Source: Bdellovibrionales bacterium GWA1_52_35 (lineage in GTDB: Bacteria > Bdellovibrionota > UBA1018). From it: 64,000 nt of DNA. Position 1 is the first letter of the stretch. Each line of letters opens with the position of its first letter. The notes under the pieces were generated by a model that saw only the letters and a program-made list of their open reading frames with translations, was not told the origin of the DNA and searched no databases. Of this stretch, positions 6,756 to 14,094 are shown piece after piece. The translations under genes were made by a program, and so were the position numbers. Location of the stretch: assembly GCA_001769805.1 (NCBI GenBank), contig MEPO01000003.1, positions 124,001 to 188,000 of the forward strand. The letters are read 5' to 3'.

Positions 6756-7724
6756 TCATTCGATGGCAGCAATGGTTTCGGTCAGGGAAACGAACTTGCC
6801 GGCTTCTTGGTCAAAATACCTGTTTACCCGCAGCGAACTGACCCACTCAACTGCCGCTCGGCCATCCCATGCATCGGGAGGCGAGACAAGAGCTTCGTGC
6901 GATCCGCCTCGCCGGCGTTCGGTCATAAAATCATAAAGGGAGCCGTTGATGTTTCGAAAACAAAGAGCGCCTTTTTCACCATGAAAAGCAGCCGAAACAA
7001 TTGCTTTGGACCCTGAGGGCAGGGAGGAGGAGCAAGCCAGCCGGACAGCAATTCGGTTTTTCAGGTGAATGTGCGCTATCGCCTCAAACCCGGGACTGTG
7101 GAGTGACTTGGTGACCGATTCATTTGAAACCGACAGGACTGCCGGAAAATGTAAAGTCCAAAAAGCGAGGTCCAGCAGGTGCACTCCCATTTTGATTACT
7201 GAGTCACAGCCGTAATGCGGGGGAGTGTAAAACCATGCTTCGTCTACCTCGTTCGAACTATAAAATTCAAGATTGACGCGGGAAACGTTTCCGATTTCTC
7301 CGGCTGCAATCAAATTCCGAATGCATTGCATGGCATGTGTGTGGCGGAACGGAAAATTGAAACCTAAAAGGCAATCGGCTTTTTTAGCGGCGGACACAAG
7401 TATTTTTGTTTCCGGTGCATTCATTCTGAAAGGATTCTGACAGAAAACCGGGATATTATTTTGAATTGCCTCAATCGCTTTGAATGTATGGTTTAAAGAT
7501 GCGGGGCCGACTATGACGCCATCCAGATCAGCTGCGAGCAGATCATCAGAAGTGAAGGCGATTCTCGCATCCGGAGCGATAGCTTGGGCTTCGGAGAGTA
7601 ATTCAGGTGAGGAGTCGTGGAGCACGGAAATGATGGCTAGATTGGAAGAAGCGATCGCTTCCAGTTGCCCGAGCCATCCCACGCCCAGAAATCCAAGTCG
7701 CGGCACGGTATTGGTTATGTTCAT
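6756..7724 (-). CDS. Gfo/Idh/MocA-family oxidoreductase, atypical active site
   Basis: A 322-residue protein with an N-terminal Rossmann fold (GFLGVGWLG at about 11-19) and a C-terminal alpha/beta sheet domain. The usual catalytic motif of the family, E-K-P, appears here as QNP in PVFCQNPFRM, so the lysine expected to hold the substrate is absent. The second catalytic His is kept in MGVHLLDLAF. It may be a sugar-modifying enzyme with changed chemistry, or a binding protein. A sigma-54-type site at 7753-7768 and a GAGGGGG ribosome site precede ATG 7724. It converges on the glycosyltransferase operon. Confidence 0.7.
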   Translation of the reverse strand: MNITNTVPRLGFLGVGWLGQLEAIASSNLAIISVLHDSSPELLSEAQAIAPDARIAFTSDDLLAADLDGVIVGPASLNHTFKAIEAIQNNIPVFCQNPFRMNAPETKILVSAAKKADCLLGFNFPFRHTHAMQCIRNLIAAGEIGNVSRVNLEFYSSNEVDEAWFYTPPHYGCDSVIKMGVHLLDLAFWTLHFPAVLSVSNESVTKSLHSPGFEAIAHIHLKNRIAVRLACSSSLPSGSKAIVSAAFHGEKGALCFRNINGSLYDFMTERRRGGSHEALVSPPDAWDGRAAVEWVSSLRVNRYFDQEAGKFVSLTETIAAIE

Positions 7725-7752
7725 GAGCCCCCTCTATTCATTGAAGCAGCGG

Positions 7753-7768
7753 AGCAAGCCCGGTGCCA
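7753..7768 (-). promoter_or_regulatory. putative sigma-54 (-24/-12) promoter
   Basis: The reverse strand reads TGGCACCGGGCTTGCT, with perfect -24 TGGCAC and -12 TTGCT boxes and N10 between GG and GC. The predicted start near 7742 gives an 18-base leader containing GAGGGGG before the oxidoreductase ATG at 7724. Confidence 0.65.
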
Positions 7769-7798
7769 TGATCCATATGCAATAGAACATGGCACCGG
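7760..7798 (-). terminator. 11-bp stem-loop overlapping a promoter
   Basis: CCGGTGCCATG (7760-7770) pairs with CATGGCACCGG (7788-7798) around a 17-base loop. It lies downstream of the gene ending at 7828 and has no U-tract. One arm contains the -24 box of the sigma-54-type site at 7753-7768, so it could end the upstream transcript, act in regulation, or both. Confidence 0.35.
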
Positions 7799-7827
7799 CA
7801 ATAGAATCGGCTGCTAAATTGCTGTTA

Positions 7828-8421
7828 TTAGCCGAATGATTTGATGTCGTATTGGGAATTCAATTCTTTGCTCTTCTCGAAGGCATTCTCGAATTGTTCC
7901 TCGAGAGTATTGAGATCATTCAGGGCCTGCGTGGTGTTGGTCCAATAGGCCGATTGTTTGGATTTCTGCTGCCAATCCTGATTGGCTTTTTCGGCTTGCT
8001 GAATAGCAGTCTGAGCTGACTTAAATTGTTCATTTTGAGCCAGCATCGGGAATTCGCCGGCAGCGGTCTTCAGGTGCTGCTCATGCGTTGCCGTCATTTT
8101 CACGCGGGAATTCAGCTCTTTCGAATGCATTCTCAGGTGCTCGATAACAGTCGGTCCGGGCTTCTGGTCAGGAATGGCCTCCAGTTGTGCTTTCAGGCCC
8201 TTCACTTCATCAATAGCCGTTTGAAGTTCAGTCTGGATGGTTACGGTATGAGGTGCAATCCTCATCTTGGCTTGGTTGTTTTTATGGGGACTTACGGGCT
8301 GTTGAGTGCGGTTGATGCTTTCATTTGAGCGGATTCCGCCCGGATTCCCATTTACTGCATAGCTGAAGCTGGGAACTGTAAATAGTGATGCTGCTAATAA
8401 CGTCAGTAAACGACGTGACAT
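7828..8421 (-). CDS. exported helical protein of unknown function
   Basis: A 197-residue protein with a clear signal peptide (MSRRLLTLLAASLFTVPSFSYA). The mature part is nearly all helix, rich in Gln, Lys, Glu and Ala: an N-terminal disordered stretch, then heptad-like segments around QTELQTAIDEVKGLKAQLEAI and ALNDLNTLEEQFENAFEKSKEL. No family is recognised; it looks like a small periplasmic coiled-coil protein. ATG 8421 is preferred because GGAGGA precedes it; a longer frame would add 40 residues without a leader. It lies downstream of the repeat-rich protein gene and shares its direction. Confidence 0.55.
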   Translation of the reverse strand: MSRRLLTLLAASLFTVPSFSYAVNGNPGGIRSNESINRTQQPVSPHKNNQAKMRIAPHTVTIQTELQTAIDEVKGLKAQLEAIPDQKPGPTVIEHLRMHSKELNSRVKMTATHEQHLKTAAGEFPMLAQNEQFKSAQTAIQQAEKANQDWQQKSKQSAYWTNTTQALNDLNTLEEQFENAFEKSKELNSQYDIKSFG

Positions 8422-8458
8422 AATACTAAATCCTCCAATGTTTGAGTATTTGAAATGC

Positions 8459-8494
8459 AGAAGCCGGGCACATTCGCTGATGCGCCCGGCTTCT
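8459..8494 (-). terminator. 11-bp GC-rich stem-loop
   Basis: AGAAGCCGGGC and GCCCGGCTTCT pair around a 14-base loop, 17 bases past the stop of the gene ending at 8511. The bases that follow in the reverse direction (GCATTTCAAAT) are only weakly U-rich. It probably separates that gene from the next one at 8421. Confidence 0.5.
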
Positions 8495-8510
8495 TGACTG
8501 ATAGCGCGCT

Positions 8511-9425
8511 TTATTCGGTCACGCGGACCAGAGTGCCACAAGCGACCGGTAAGGTCGAATTGGCAGCCATGCCCTCGTCAGACTGAACAGTGCTGGGTAA
8601 CGAGACGACGTCCAGACCATGAATTTGCACAACGCGATTCGAGAGGCTGAGTATCTCAGGGGATTCCGTCGGAATCGGTGTGAACACTGGCTCCGTAGTA
8701 GGAGTCAGGGTCGGCGTCACTGTCGGAGTTTCAGCGGGGCTTCCCGTGGGACTTGGGCTTTCCGCAGGGCTTGGCGAGTCAGTGGGGGTTGGAGACTCGG
8801 TTGGACTTTCTGTCGGACTTGGGATGGTGCCCGGACTCTCAGTGGGCGACATTGTCGGCATCGGAAGAGTTCCAAAATTAGCGACAGGCGCCGACTGAAT
8901 ATAGCTGATCAGGCCGCTTTCAGAGGCGATCGGGAAATTCTGGGCTGAACCTGCATCTGTGGAGCCGGCTTGAGCCGAGAGATTCAAGGTCAACGGCAGA
9001 ATGGCCTGGCCACCTACCGCTTCCGCTTCCTTCACGTCCACCCAGCCATCGAAGTTGGTATCCGCACCCGTGCCCGCGCATTGGGTGCCGGCATGAATAT
9101 GCTGTGGATGCATCATGTTGGGCGAAAGACCTGCGCCTTCAATGGAGACACCCATATTGCCGCCATCCACGACAATTCTTGCAGTCCCGGAAGCACCGCT
9201 CCCATTCGTGGGACTGAGCTGCGCGATGTATACCTGGCGTTGCGCCGATACCGGACTGGCAGTTGCGGTAGGTGATGCGGTAGCGACAGTTCCAGGACTG
9301 TCATCACCATTTTCATTTCCATTATCATCCTGGGCCGCTACGACTCCCACGGCCGCGAGCGCTGCCGCACCGAGTGCTGCAGCAAACAGGCGACTGGCTG
9401 TCTTAAATAATTGTTCTTTGGGCAT
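8511..9425 (-). CDS. exported protein with CHRD-like and EF-hand-like segments and Ser/Pro/Thr repeats
   Basis: A 304-residue protein with a signal peptide (cleaved near VAAQ). Residues about 65-185 hold [16 protein letters not shown] and MHPQHIHAG, which recall CHRD or dioxygenase-like beta domains. [12 protein letters not shown] inside this part has the D-x-N-x-D-G-x-x-D-x-x-E pattern of a calcium-binding EF-hand loop. Residues about 190-255 are a linker of repeated SPTE, SPTP and SPSP units. The C-terminal 50 residues are a separate small segment with [14 protein letters not shown]. It is likely a secreted, calcium-binding surface protein; function unknown. Confidence 0.55.
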   Translation of the reverse strand: MPKEQLFKTASRLFAAALGAAALAAVGVVAAQDDNGNENGDDSPGTVATASPTATASPVSAQRQVYIAQLSPTNGSGASGTARIVVDGGNMGVSIEGAGLSPNMMHPQHIHAGTQCAGTGADTNFDGWVDVKEAEAVGGQAILPLTLNLSAQAGSTDAGSAQNFPIASESGLISYIQSAPVANFGTLPMPTMSPTESPGTIPSPTESPTESPTPTDSPSPAESPSPTGSPAETPTVTPTLTPTTEPVFTPIPTESPEILSLSNRVVQIHGLDVVSLPSTVQSDEGMAANSTLPVACGTLVRVTE

Positions 9426-9536
9426 ATGAGTGCTTGCCTCTCTTTTCTTTGTTAGCCGTTATAGGGCGAGTTGAAGTTGTACGCATACGGGATGCAAGAA
9501 ACAGGACGTTCCAAACGGGCGGGTCAAAATCGCAGC

Positions 9537-9552
9537 AGGAACGTGATTTGCA
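9537..9552 (+). promoter_or_regulatory. putative sigma-54 (-24/-12) promoter
   Basis: AGGAACGTGATTTGCA keeps GG-N10-GC, the ACG following the -24 box and a perfect TTGCA -12 box. The predicted start near 9563 gives a leader of about 50 bases, with a GGAAAGG ribosome site before ATG 9614. Confidence 0.5.
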
Positions 9553-9613
9553 AGCCTGCAGTCCGAACTCGGCAGTTACTATCAATCCAAAAAGTTATGG
9601 AAAGGTTTATTAA

Positions 9614-10015
9614 ATGAAGAAATTCAATAGCTCGGTGATCGCATTAGCAGCGCTGTTCGCTCTTGCAGCGGCCGCTCAAGAAGGCAACACGGAAGAAAGC
9701 ACGTCTTCGTCGTCCTCAGAATCCAGTTATTCCGGATCCACCATGGATCAGCCAGGGACCGTGGCGACTCCAGATACGATGGCGACAGGAACCATGGATT
9801 CAGGAACCATGGATTCCGATATGCCCGGTACAATGCCCACTGGTGATGCGACGATGGGCAGCGGTGCTGGAACTACAGACGAGACAACCACCAGCAAAAA
9901 AATGAAAAGCAAGAAGCACAAGAAAAAGAGCCAACGTTCCGGCTCAAAGTCAGATTCCGGTTATGAGACCGGCTCTTCCAGTGATTCAAGCTCTGATTCA
10001 ATGAGTAATCAGTAA
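9614..10015 (+). CDS. low-complexity exported Ser/Thr/Met-rich protein
   Basis: A 133-residue protein: a signal peptide (MKKFNSSVIALAALFALAAAA), then a strongly biased chain. There are Ser/Glu runs, repeated TMDSGTMDS and GTMPTGD units (residues about 45-80), a Lys-rich patch (KKMKSKKHKKKSQ), and a Ser/Asp tail. It has no recognisable fold and is likely disordered in the periplasm or outside the cell. Metal binding by the Met/Asp units is possible but unproven. It is monocistronic, with its own sigma-54-type promoter and an intrinsic terminator. Confidence 0.6.
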   Translation: MKKFNSSVIALAALFALAAAAQEGNTEESTSSSSSESSYSGSTMDQPGTVATPDTMATGTMDSGTMDSDMPGTMPTGDATMGSGAGTTDETTTSKKMKSKKHKKKSQRSGSKSDSGYETGSSSDSSSDSMSNQ

Positions 10016-10020
10016 TAAAA

Positions 10021-10058
10021 AAAAGCACCTGGGATCCGTAACGGAACCAGGTGCTTTT
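10021..10058 (+). terminator. intrinsic terminator
   Basis: AAAAGCACCTGG (10021-10032) pairs with CCAGGTGCTTTT (10047-10058). A T-rich stretch (CTGTTT) follows. It ends the Ser/Thr/Met-rich gene. Confidence 0.85.
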
Positions 10059-10088
10059 CTGTTTCAAATCTCCTAAGATGAAAGGACG

Positions 10089-10832
10089 ATGCGGCAGCTC
10101 TTATTGTCCTTCTTGATTCTGGCATTGTCGGTTCCACGCGGCCCGCTTGCATTGGCCCAAGAGTCCTTGGAACCAGGCAATAAGATGAAAGCCAATCTGA
10201 CAGAACTTCGTCCGACTCAGTTTGTGGTCGGCATGAAAGAAGTGGAAATCAGAAAAGCAAAATTGCAGAAGCTCAAGACCGATGAGTCGGCTCTGAAGAA
10301 GTACATGAAGAGTAACCGGGCCCGGGTGGTCGTGGGACCGGGAGAGGAGCTTTACATCATCGATGGTCATCATTTTGGCCGAATGTTGGATGATGCCGGC
10401 TACAACCAGATCTATATTGAAATCGAGCGGAACTGGTCGGATCACACTCAGGAAGAATTCTGGCAAAAAATGAAGAAGAAGAACTGGGTGTACCTTAAAG
10501 ATGAGAGCGGAAGATTGCGCTCCGTCCAGGAATTGCCGGAAAAGCTGAGTCAACTGGCAGATGATCCGTACCGCAGCCTGGCTTGGCTGGTGCGTAAAGC
10601 GGGGGGCTACGAAGCTCTTGAGACTCCCTTTCAGGAGTTCTACTGGGCGGATTTCTACCGGACGCGAATTCCGGCTTTTGATGGAAATAATCGCATTGCC
10701 TTTGATCAGGCCTTCGACAGAGCTCTGGTGCTCAGCAAGAGTTCCGATGCCGCGGGTCTGCCCGGACACCTCGGTAAGCTGGCAATTAACTCCTGTACAC
10801 TGGGGAAGCTGATTCTTAAGCTTTCCCATTAA
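10089..10832 (+). CDS. exported ParB-like nuclease-fold protein (ParBc_2 type)
   Basis: A 247-residue protein with a signal peptide (MRQLLLSFLILALSVPRGPLALA). The mature part reads LRPTQFVVGMKEVEIRKAKLQKL, VVVGPGEELYIIDGHHFGRML (residues about 80-100) and further conserved-looking helices. The D-G-H-H element near 92-95 matches the putative ParB-like nuclease family, whose members are usually not in plasmid partition systems. Here the protein is predicted to be exported, so a chromosomal role is unlikely. It may be a secreted nuclease or binding protein. It is followed by two more exported-protein genes in the same direction. Confidence 0.65.
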   Translation: MRQLLLSFLILALSVPRGPLALAQESLEPGNKMKANLTELRPTQFVVGMKEVEIRKAKLQKLKTDESALKKYMKSNRARVVVGPGEELYIIDGHHFGRMLDDAGYNQIYIEIERNWSDHTQEEFWQKMKKKNWVYLKDESGRLRSVQELPEKLSQLADDPYRSLAWLVRKAGGYEALETPFQEFYWADFYRTRIPAFDGNNRIAFDQAFDRALVLSKSSDAAGLPGHLGKLAINSCTLGKLILKLSH

Positions 10833-10913
10833 GTATCCCTTCAATAAATCAAGTACTTGGTTACATTGAGTCTATAAGTATTGTTTATGTTACACTTATT
10901 TTCTGGGGGTCCG

Positions 10914-11378
10914 ATGAAGAGGTCTGCTCTTTTTTCCATCATTTTGTTCCAGTTCCTTTTCGCGTGGGGGCTCCCTTTCGGAAACGCTGCTGAATGTCCC
11001 CGGTATTTGCTCAGCACCTGGCGACTGAACCTGACCCAAAGCACCCTTCAGTGGATCTCGCCTCCGAAAGCAGCGGCTGACGCGGAGAAGTTCTGCGAAG
11101 CTCTTCCGGATTCAGGCCAGAACAATGTGCAACTCGAAATTTTCAGCAATGGAAAACCACTTTTCAGTCGCAAGCTGTTCGTACCCAGGCAGCAGTTCTT
11201 TGATTTCACAGGCAAAGCAAATGAGATGGATGGTGGATGGGTCGAGGACCCAGATTTGTTTTTCTCAACTCTGATTCCGGCAAAAGTGCTTGGCAAGGCT
11301 GAGCTGAATTTTCGCCTCACGGATTTGAAGGACGGCAAAGTGCTGGGAAAAGGGAAGTACGGAGCGGGTGATGAATAA
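10914..11378 (+). CDS. exported protein of unknown function
   Basis: A 154-residue protein with a signal peptide (MKRSALFSIILFQFLFAWGLPFGNAA). The mature part is short and beta-rich, with two Cys that could form a disulfide (AECPRYL and EKFCEAL). No family is recognised. ATG 10914 is chosen because CTGGGGG precedes it; an upstream ATG or TTG would add a leader-blocking stretch. Its last codons overlap the start of the M64-like protease gene at 11371, so the two are coupled and could be a protease and its partner or inhibitor (inference). Confidence 0.5.
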   Translation: MKRSALFSIILFQFLFAWGLPFGNAAECPRYLLSTWRLNLTQSTLQWISPPKAAADAEKFCEALPDSGQNNVQLEIFSNGKPLFSRKLFVPRQQFFDFTGKANEMDGGWVEDPDLFFSTLIPAKVLGKAELNFRLTDLKDGKVLGKGKYGAGDE

Positions 11379-12309
11379 GGCTGTTGCGGCTTTCATTATC
11401 TTTCTTTGCAGCTCGATTGTGCAAGCAGCGCCTTTCCGGATTGCTTTGTTTGCGGAAAACGATGCGGAATCGGTTGCGTTGGCCTGGAAGTTTGCCAATA
11501 CGATTCGCCAGGCGGAGCCTTTCAGCCGAATGGGAAACCAGCTCGAAATCAAAGTGTATCCCGATCAGGCCAATAGCTTGAAGTGCGTCGCCGGAGCAAT
11601 GGGTATTCCCCATCTTCTCAGTTGCAATACGGCCCACATGAACCAGACCAAGGCGCAGCTGAAAGCCAACAGGATCATCGCCGTGACTGCACGCCTGAAA
11701 GGCGCGGCAGGAGGAAGTTCGACCGTGCTGGGCAATGATCTCAGGCCAGGAACCCCGGTTCACGAGCTCTTTCATACCTTCGGCATGGGTGATGAATACG
11801 ACTATCCTTCGCGGCAGCATTACCTGGCTTACTGCAACCCGCCCCGTTTCTATCCGAATGTCATTCCGCTACTGCCTTCCCGAAGTTATGTCTCCGATGC
11901 GGAGGCCCGGACGAGGCACAAGAAGGACATTCCCTGGTTTAGCGAAATTAAACCTGCGACTTTGATCACGACTGGCACCCAGCTAGGCACGACGGGAGGG
12001 CTTTATCCGAAGGAGGATGCAGCCTTTTATCGCGGCGGAGAGTGCTCAAAATGGATTCCCACCTGGAAGCCTTATTATCTGGAAACCGTCATGGTTCGTA
12101 CGGAGCAGGTGAACGTGATGCCCCTTCATTCCAAAATCGCAATCCGGGTCATGGAAGCCGAAATGGGCAGAAAGATTCAGTTACTCAATGCCACAACCAG
12201 CTCGAGCGGAGACCGTCGCGTTTCTGAAAATTTCTTGCGGCGCATTTTTAAAGCTGTTTCCGGAGCGACATTAGATGGTCAGGGAAAAAAATCCGGCAAA
12301 GCAAAATAG
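11371..12309 (+). CDS. exported M64-like zinc metalloprotease
   Basis: A 312-residue protein with a signal peptide (cleaved near VQAAP). The zinc motif reads HELFHTFGMGDEY (residues 131-143). HExxH with a DEY six residues later is the pattern of the M64 (IgA-peptidase-like) family, where the Asp is a third zinc ligand. Four Cys in the mature part may form disulfides. It is smaller than typical M64 enzymes. Its coupled upstream neighbour is a small exported protein. Substrate unknown; a secreted degradative role is inferred. Confidence 0.65.
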   Translation: MNKAVAAFIIFLCSSIVQAAPFRIALFAENDAESVALAWKFANTIRQAEPFSRMGNQLEIKVYPDQANSLKCVAGAMGIPHLLSCNTAHMNQTKAQLKANRIIAVTARLKGAAGGSSTVLGNDLRPGTPVHELFHTFGMGDEYDYPSRQHYLAYCNPPRFYPNVIPLLPSRSYVSDAEARTRHKKDIPWFSEIKPATLITTGTQLGTTGGLYPKEDAAFYRGGECSKWIPTWKPYYLETVMVRTEQVNVMPLHSKIAIRVMEAEMGRKIQLLNATTSSSGDRRVSENFLRRIFKAVSGATLDGQGKKSGKAK

Positions 12310-12354
12310 CTGCTACAATCAATCTGAACTGAAGACGAAATGGAGTCTATTCAT

Positions 12355-12882
12355 ATGAATTGTCCTCGTTGCAAAACAACGCTGAATCAGAAGAACTATG
12401 AAAAAGTCATGATCGATTATTGCACTGGATGCGGCGGCGTCTGGCTGGACGCCGGGGAGATCCAAACCATCGTGGAGAATCAGGGAGAGGCGTTCAGCAA
12501 AGCCCAGATAACTGCAACACTCCAGGCCGCCAAAGCCGGAATTCCACCATCAGAAATAGAATCGGTTGAAAATTGCCCGAAATGCTCTTCAGGGATGACG
12601 CCGATGAATTACAATTATTCCTCGGGAATAGTCCTTGACGTGTGCCAGCAGGGTCACGGGATCTGGTTTGACCAGGGAGAGTTGGAGCGAGTTCAGATAT
12701 CTTTTGAAAGCTGGAACAAGCGAAGTCAGGAAATGCGAAGTTCTTGGTCGGAGTTGGTGCAGCAGGGGATGCATGAAGCTCATGCTGCAGAAACAACGGC
12801 GGATCTCAGGTTTCGAAAAAACTTGGGTCCGGTCGGAACCGCCATCGATGCGTTGCTGGTCTGGATGAAGTCCCGACGCTGA
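12355..12882 (+). CDS. double zinc-ribbon (TFIIB-type) protein
   Basis: A 175-residue cytoplasmic protein with two zf-TFIIB-type ribbons. The first has CPRC with CTGCGGVWLDAGE; the second has CPKC with CQQGHGIWFDQGEL, where a His probably replaces the last Cys. A helical tail follows. The family is common in bacteria and of unknown function. ATG 12355 is preferred because TGGAG precedes it at 9 bases; ATG 12340 adds MESIH. The neighbouring exported protease gene ends 45 bases upstream. Confidence 0.7.
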   Translation: MNCPRCKTTLNQKNYEKVMIDYCTGCGGVWLDAGEIQTIVENQGEAFSKAQITATLQAAKAGIPPSEIESVENCPKCSSGMTPMNYNYSSGIVLDVCQQGHGIWFDQGELERVQISFESWNKRSQEMRSSWSELVQQGMHEAHAAETTADLRFRKNLGPVGTAIDALLVWMKSRR

Positions 12883-12883
12883 A

Positions 12884-13267
12884 TCAAGTCTTCCTGCAGC
12901 TGAACGTGCCGTAGTTCATGGATATCTCCTTGATGCTGTCGTAAAGCATGACCTTGGCGCGCGAAAAATCCCGGTTCATGGTAATCATTACGTCCGTTAA
13001 AGCGTGATTATCGGGCATCCGCACACGAGCTCCGATCACATAAGGAGAGCCGGAAAGTACGCCGTTGCCGTCTTCCATGTAAGTCTGGTCATTGGCTTGG
13101 AAGGAAACGTTCACCCGGGCATATCGGGTTACCGGCGTCCAGGTGTCTGAACCCAGAACAAGCGTGATTCCTTGTGCATCCTTCCCGCCCTCGCATTTGA
13201 GAGTCATGGCAAATGAAACCTGCGCCACAAGCATTGAGACGAGAATAATTCCGATGATCTTTTTCAT
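12884..13267 (-). CDS. small exported protein of unknown function
   Basis: A 127-residue protein with a signal peptide (MKKIIGIILVSMLVAQVSFA), cleaved before MTLKCEGG. The mature part of about 107 residues is beta-rich with two Cys (LKCEG and FSCRK) that likely form a disulfide. AGGAG precedes ATG 13267. It converges on the zinc-ribbon gene with one base between the stops. No family is recognised. Confidence 0.6.
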   Translation of the reverse strand: MKKIIGIILVSMLVAQVSFAMTLKCEGGKDAQGITLVLGSDTWTPVTRYARVNVSFQANDQTYMEDGNGVLSGSPYVIGARVRMPDNHALTDVMITMNRDFSRAKVMLYDSIKEISMNYGTFSCRKT

Positions 13268-13449
13268 AACGATCTCCTGATGGCATTGGCCATGAAATGA
13301 TTGATGCAGGGAGACTTATCACTGTCCGTGACGCGCTGCAATAAAGTTTTACGTTCGGTTCAAAATCAACGGTTTACCTTGATATGGGCGCTAGACGCCG
13401 TGATTCGCGCCATTGTAAGGTCAATATATTTCAACTAATCTAAATGTGA

Positions 13450-13773
13450 GTGTATTTGAATCATTTCATTGCAAAACTCTTAGTTGTTCTCCTTCCTGTA
13501 TTTCTGGCAAATGTCAGCGCCTCCGCCTCGTTCGAAGCGGAGCGTAACTTCAATAGGCCCATTCTGACCGTCCAAGCCAGCACCGGAGTGAGCGCTCTGA
13601 CTGAAGCTCGCGCACATGCGAAGTCTCCACCTCTTTATAACGACTTTCTCGCCTCAGGCTTCGCTTCGGTTCAAATTAGGCGAGGGCTACATTTCTTGCG
13701 ACTGCTGTCCTTGCGATCCGCAGGGGCACTACTTGATCTAGCGCCCTTTCAGTCCCGAGCGCCTCCGGTTTAA
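13450..13773 (+). CDS. possible exported peptide, weak support
   Basis: From a GTG at 13450 the frame gives a plausible signal peptide (MYLNHFIAKLLVVLLPVFLANVSASA). The following 80 residues have no clear structure and no ribosome site is evident. It may be a decayed gene or spurious. Apart from this and the small gene at 13861, the stretch 13268-14094 shows nothing else that is clear. Confidence 0.2.
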   Translation: MYLNHFIAKLLVVLLPVFLANVSASASFEAERNFNRPILTVQASTGVSALTEARAHAKSPPLYNDFLASGFASVQIRRGLHFLRLLSLRSAGALLDLAPFQSRAPPV

Positions 13774-13860
13774 GCAAAGAAGTTTTATTGTTTTTTGTTA
13801 ATTTTCTTTTGCGCTAAGTCGATGCGCAGAAGAGGAAACCTGTTTTTTACGAGGTTGCCT

Positions 13861-13974
13861 ATGAATTTATCTAATCAGGAAAAGCCGCAGCAGAAAGACA
13901 ACGTTTTGGGAGCTTGGGCTTTAATAGTGGCTTTGATCGTCGTGTTCGGTTTAGCCAAGTTATTTCTCTCTTGA
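13861..13974 (+). CDS. 37-residue single-pass membrane miniprotein
   Basis: ATG 13861 to TGA 13974 encodes a charged, Gln-rich head (MNLSNQEKPQQKDNVLG) and one transmembrane helix (AWALIVALIVVFGLAKLFL), ending at Ser37. ACGAGG lies about 7 bases upstream, and a 14-bp stem-loop follows at 13998. Small size, a clean hydrophobic helix and flanking signals support a real gene. Function unknown; it could be a regulatory small membrane protein for a transporter such as the antiporter downstream (inference). Confidence 0.45.
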   Translation: MNLSNQEKPQQKDNVLGAWALIVALIVVFGLAKLFLS

Positions 13975-13997
13975 GAAAAACCGTTTTTTTGATCAGT

Positions 13998-14029
13998 TGA
14001 GGCTCCAGACCCGGTGGTCTGGAGCCTCA
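13998..14029 (+). terminator. 14-bp perfect stem-loop with tetraloop
   Basis: TGAGGCTCCAGACC and its complement pair around a CGGT tetraloop. CATTTAAAA follows, so the U-tract is short. It lies 23 bases past the stop of the miniprotein gene and upstream of the antiporter gene. Confidence 0.6.
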
Positions 14030-14094
14030 CATTTAAAACCCACGCATAGCGGCAGCATTGTATTTCATGATTTTTGAATATACTCTCCCGGCCG

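Noticed and set aside
10101..10844. 247-codon reverse frame of the same length as the ParB-like gene
   Set aside because: It mirrors the ParB-like gene over nearly its full length, has no ribosome site or leader, and its composition is that of a complement.
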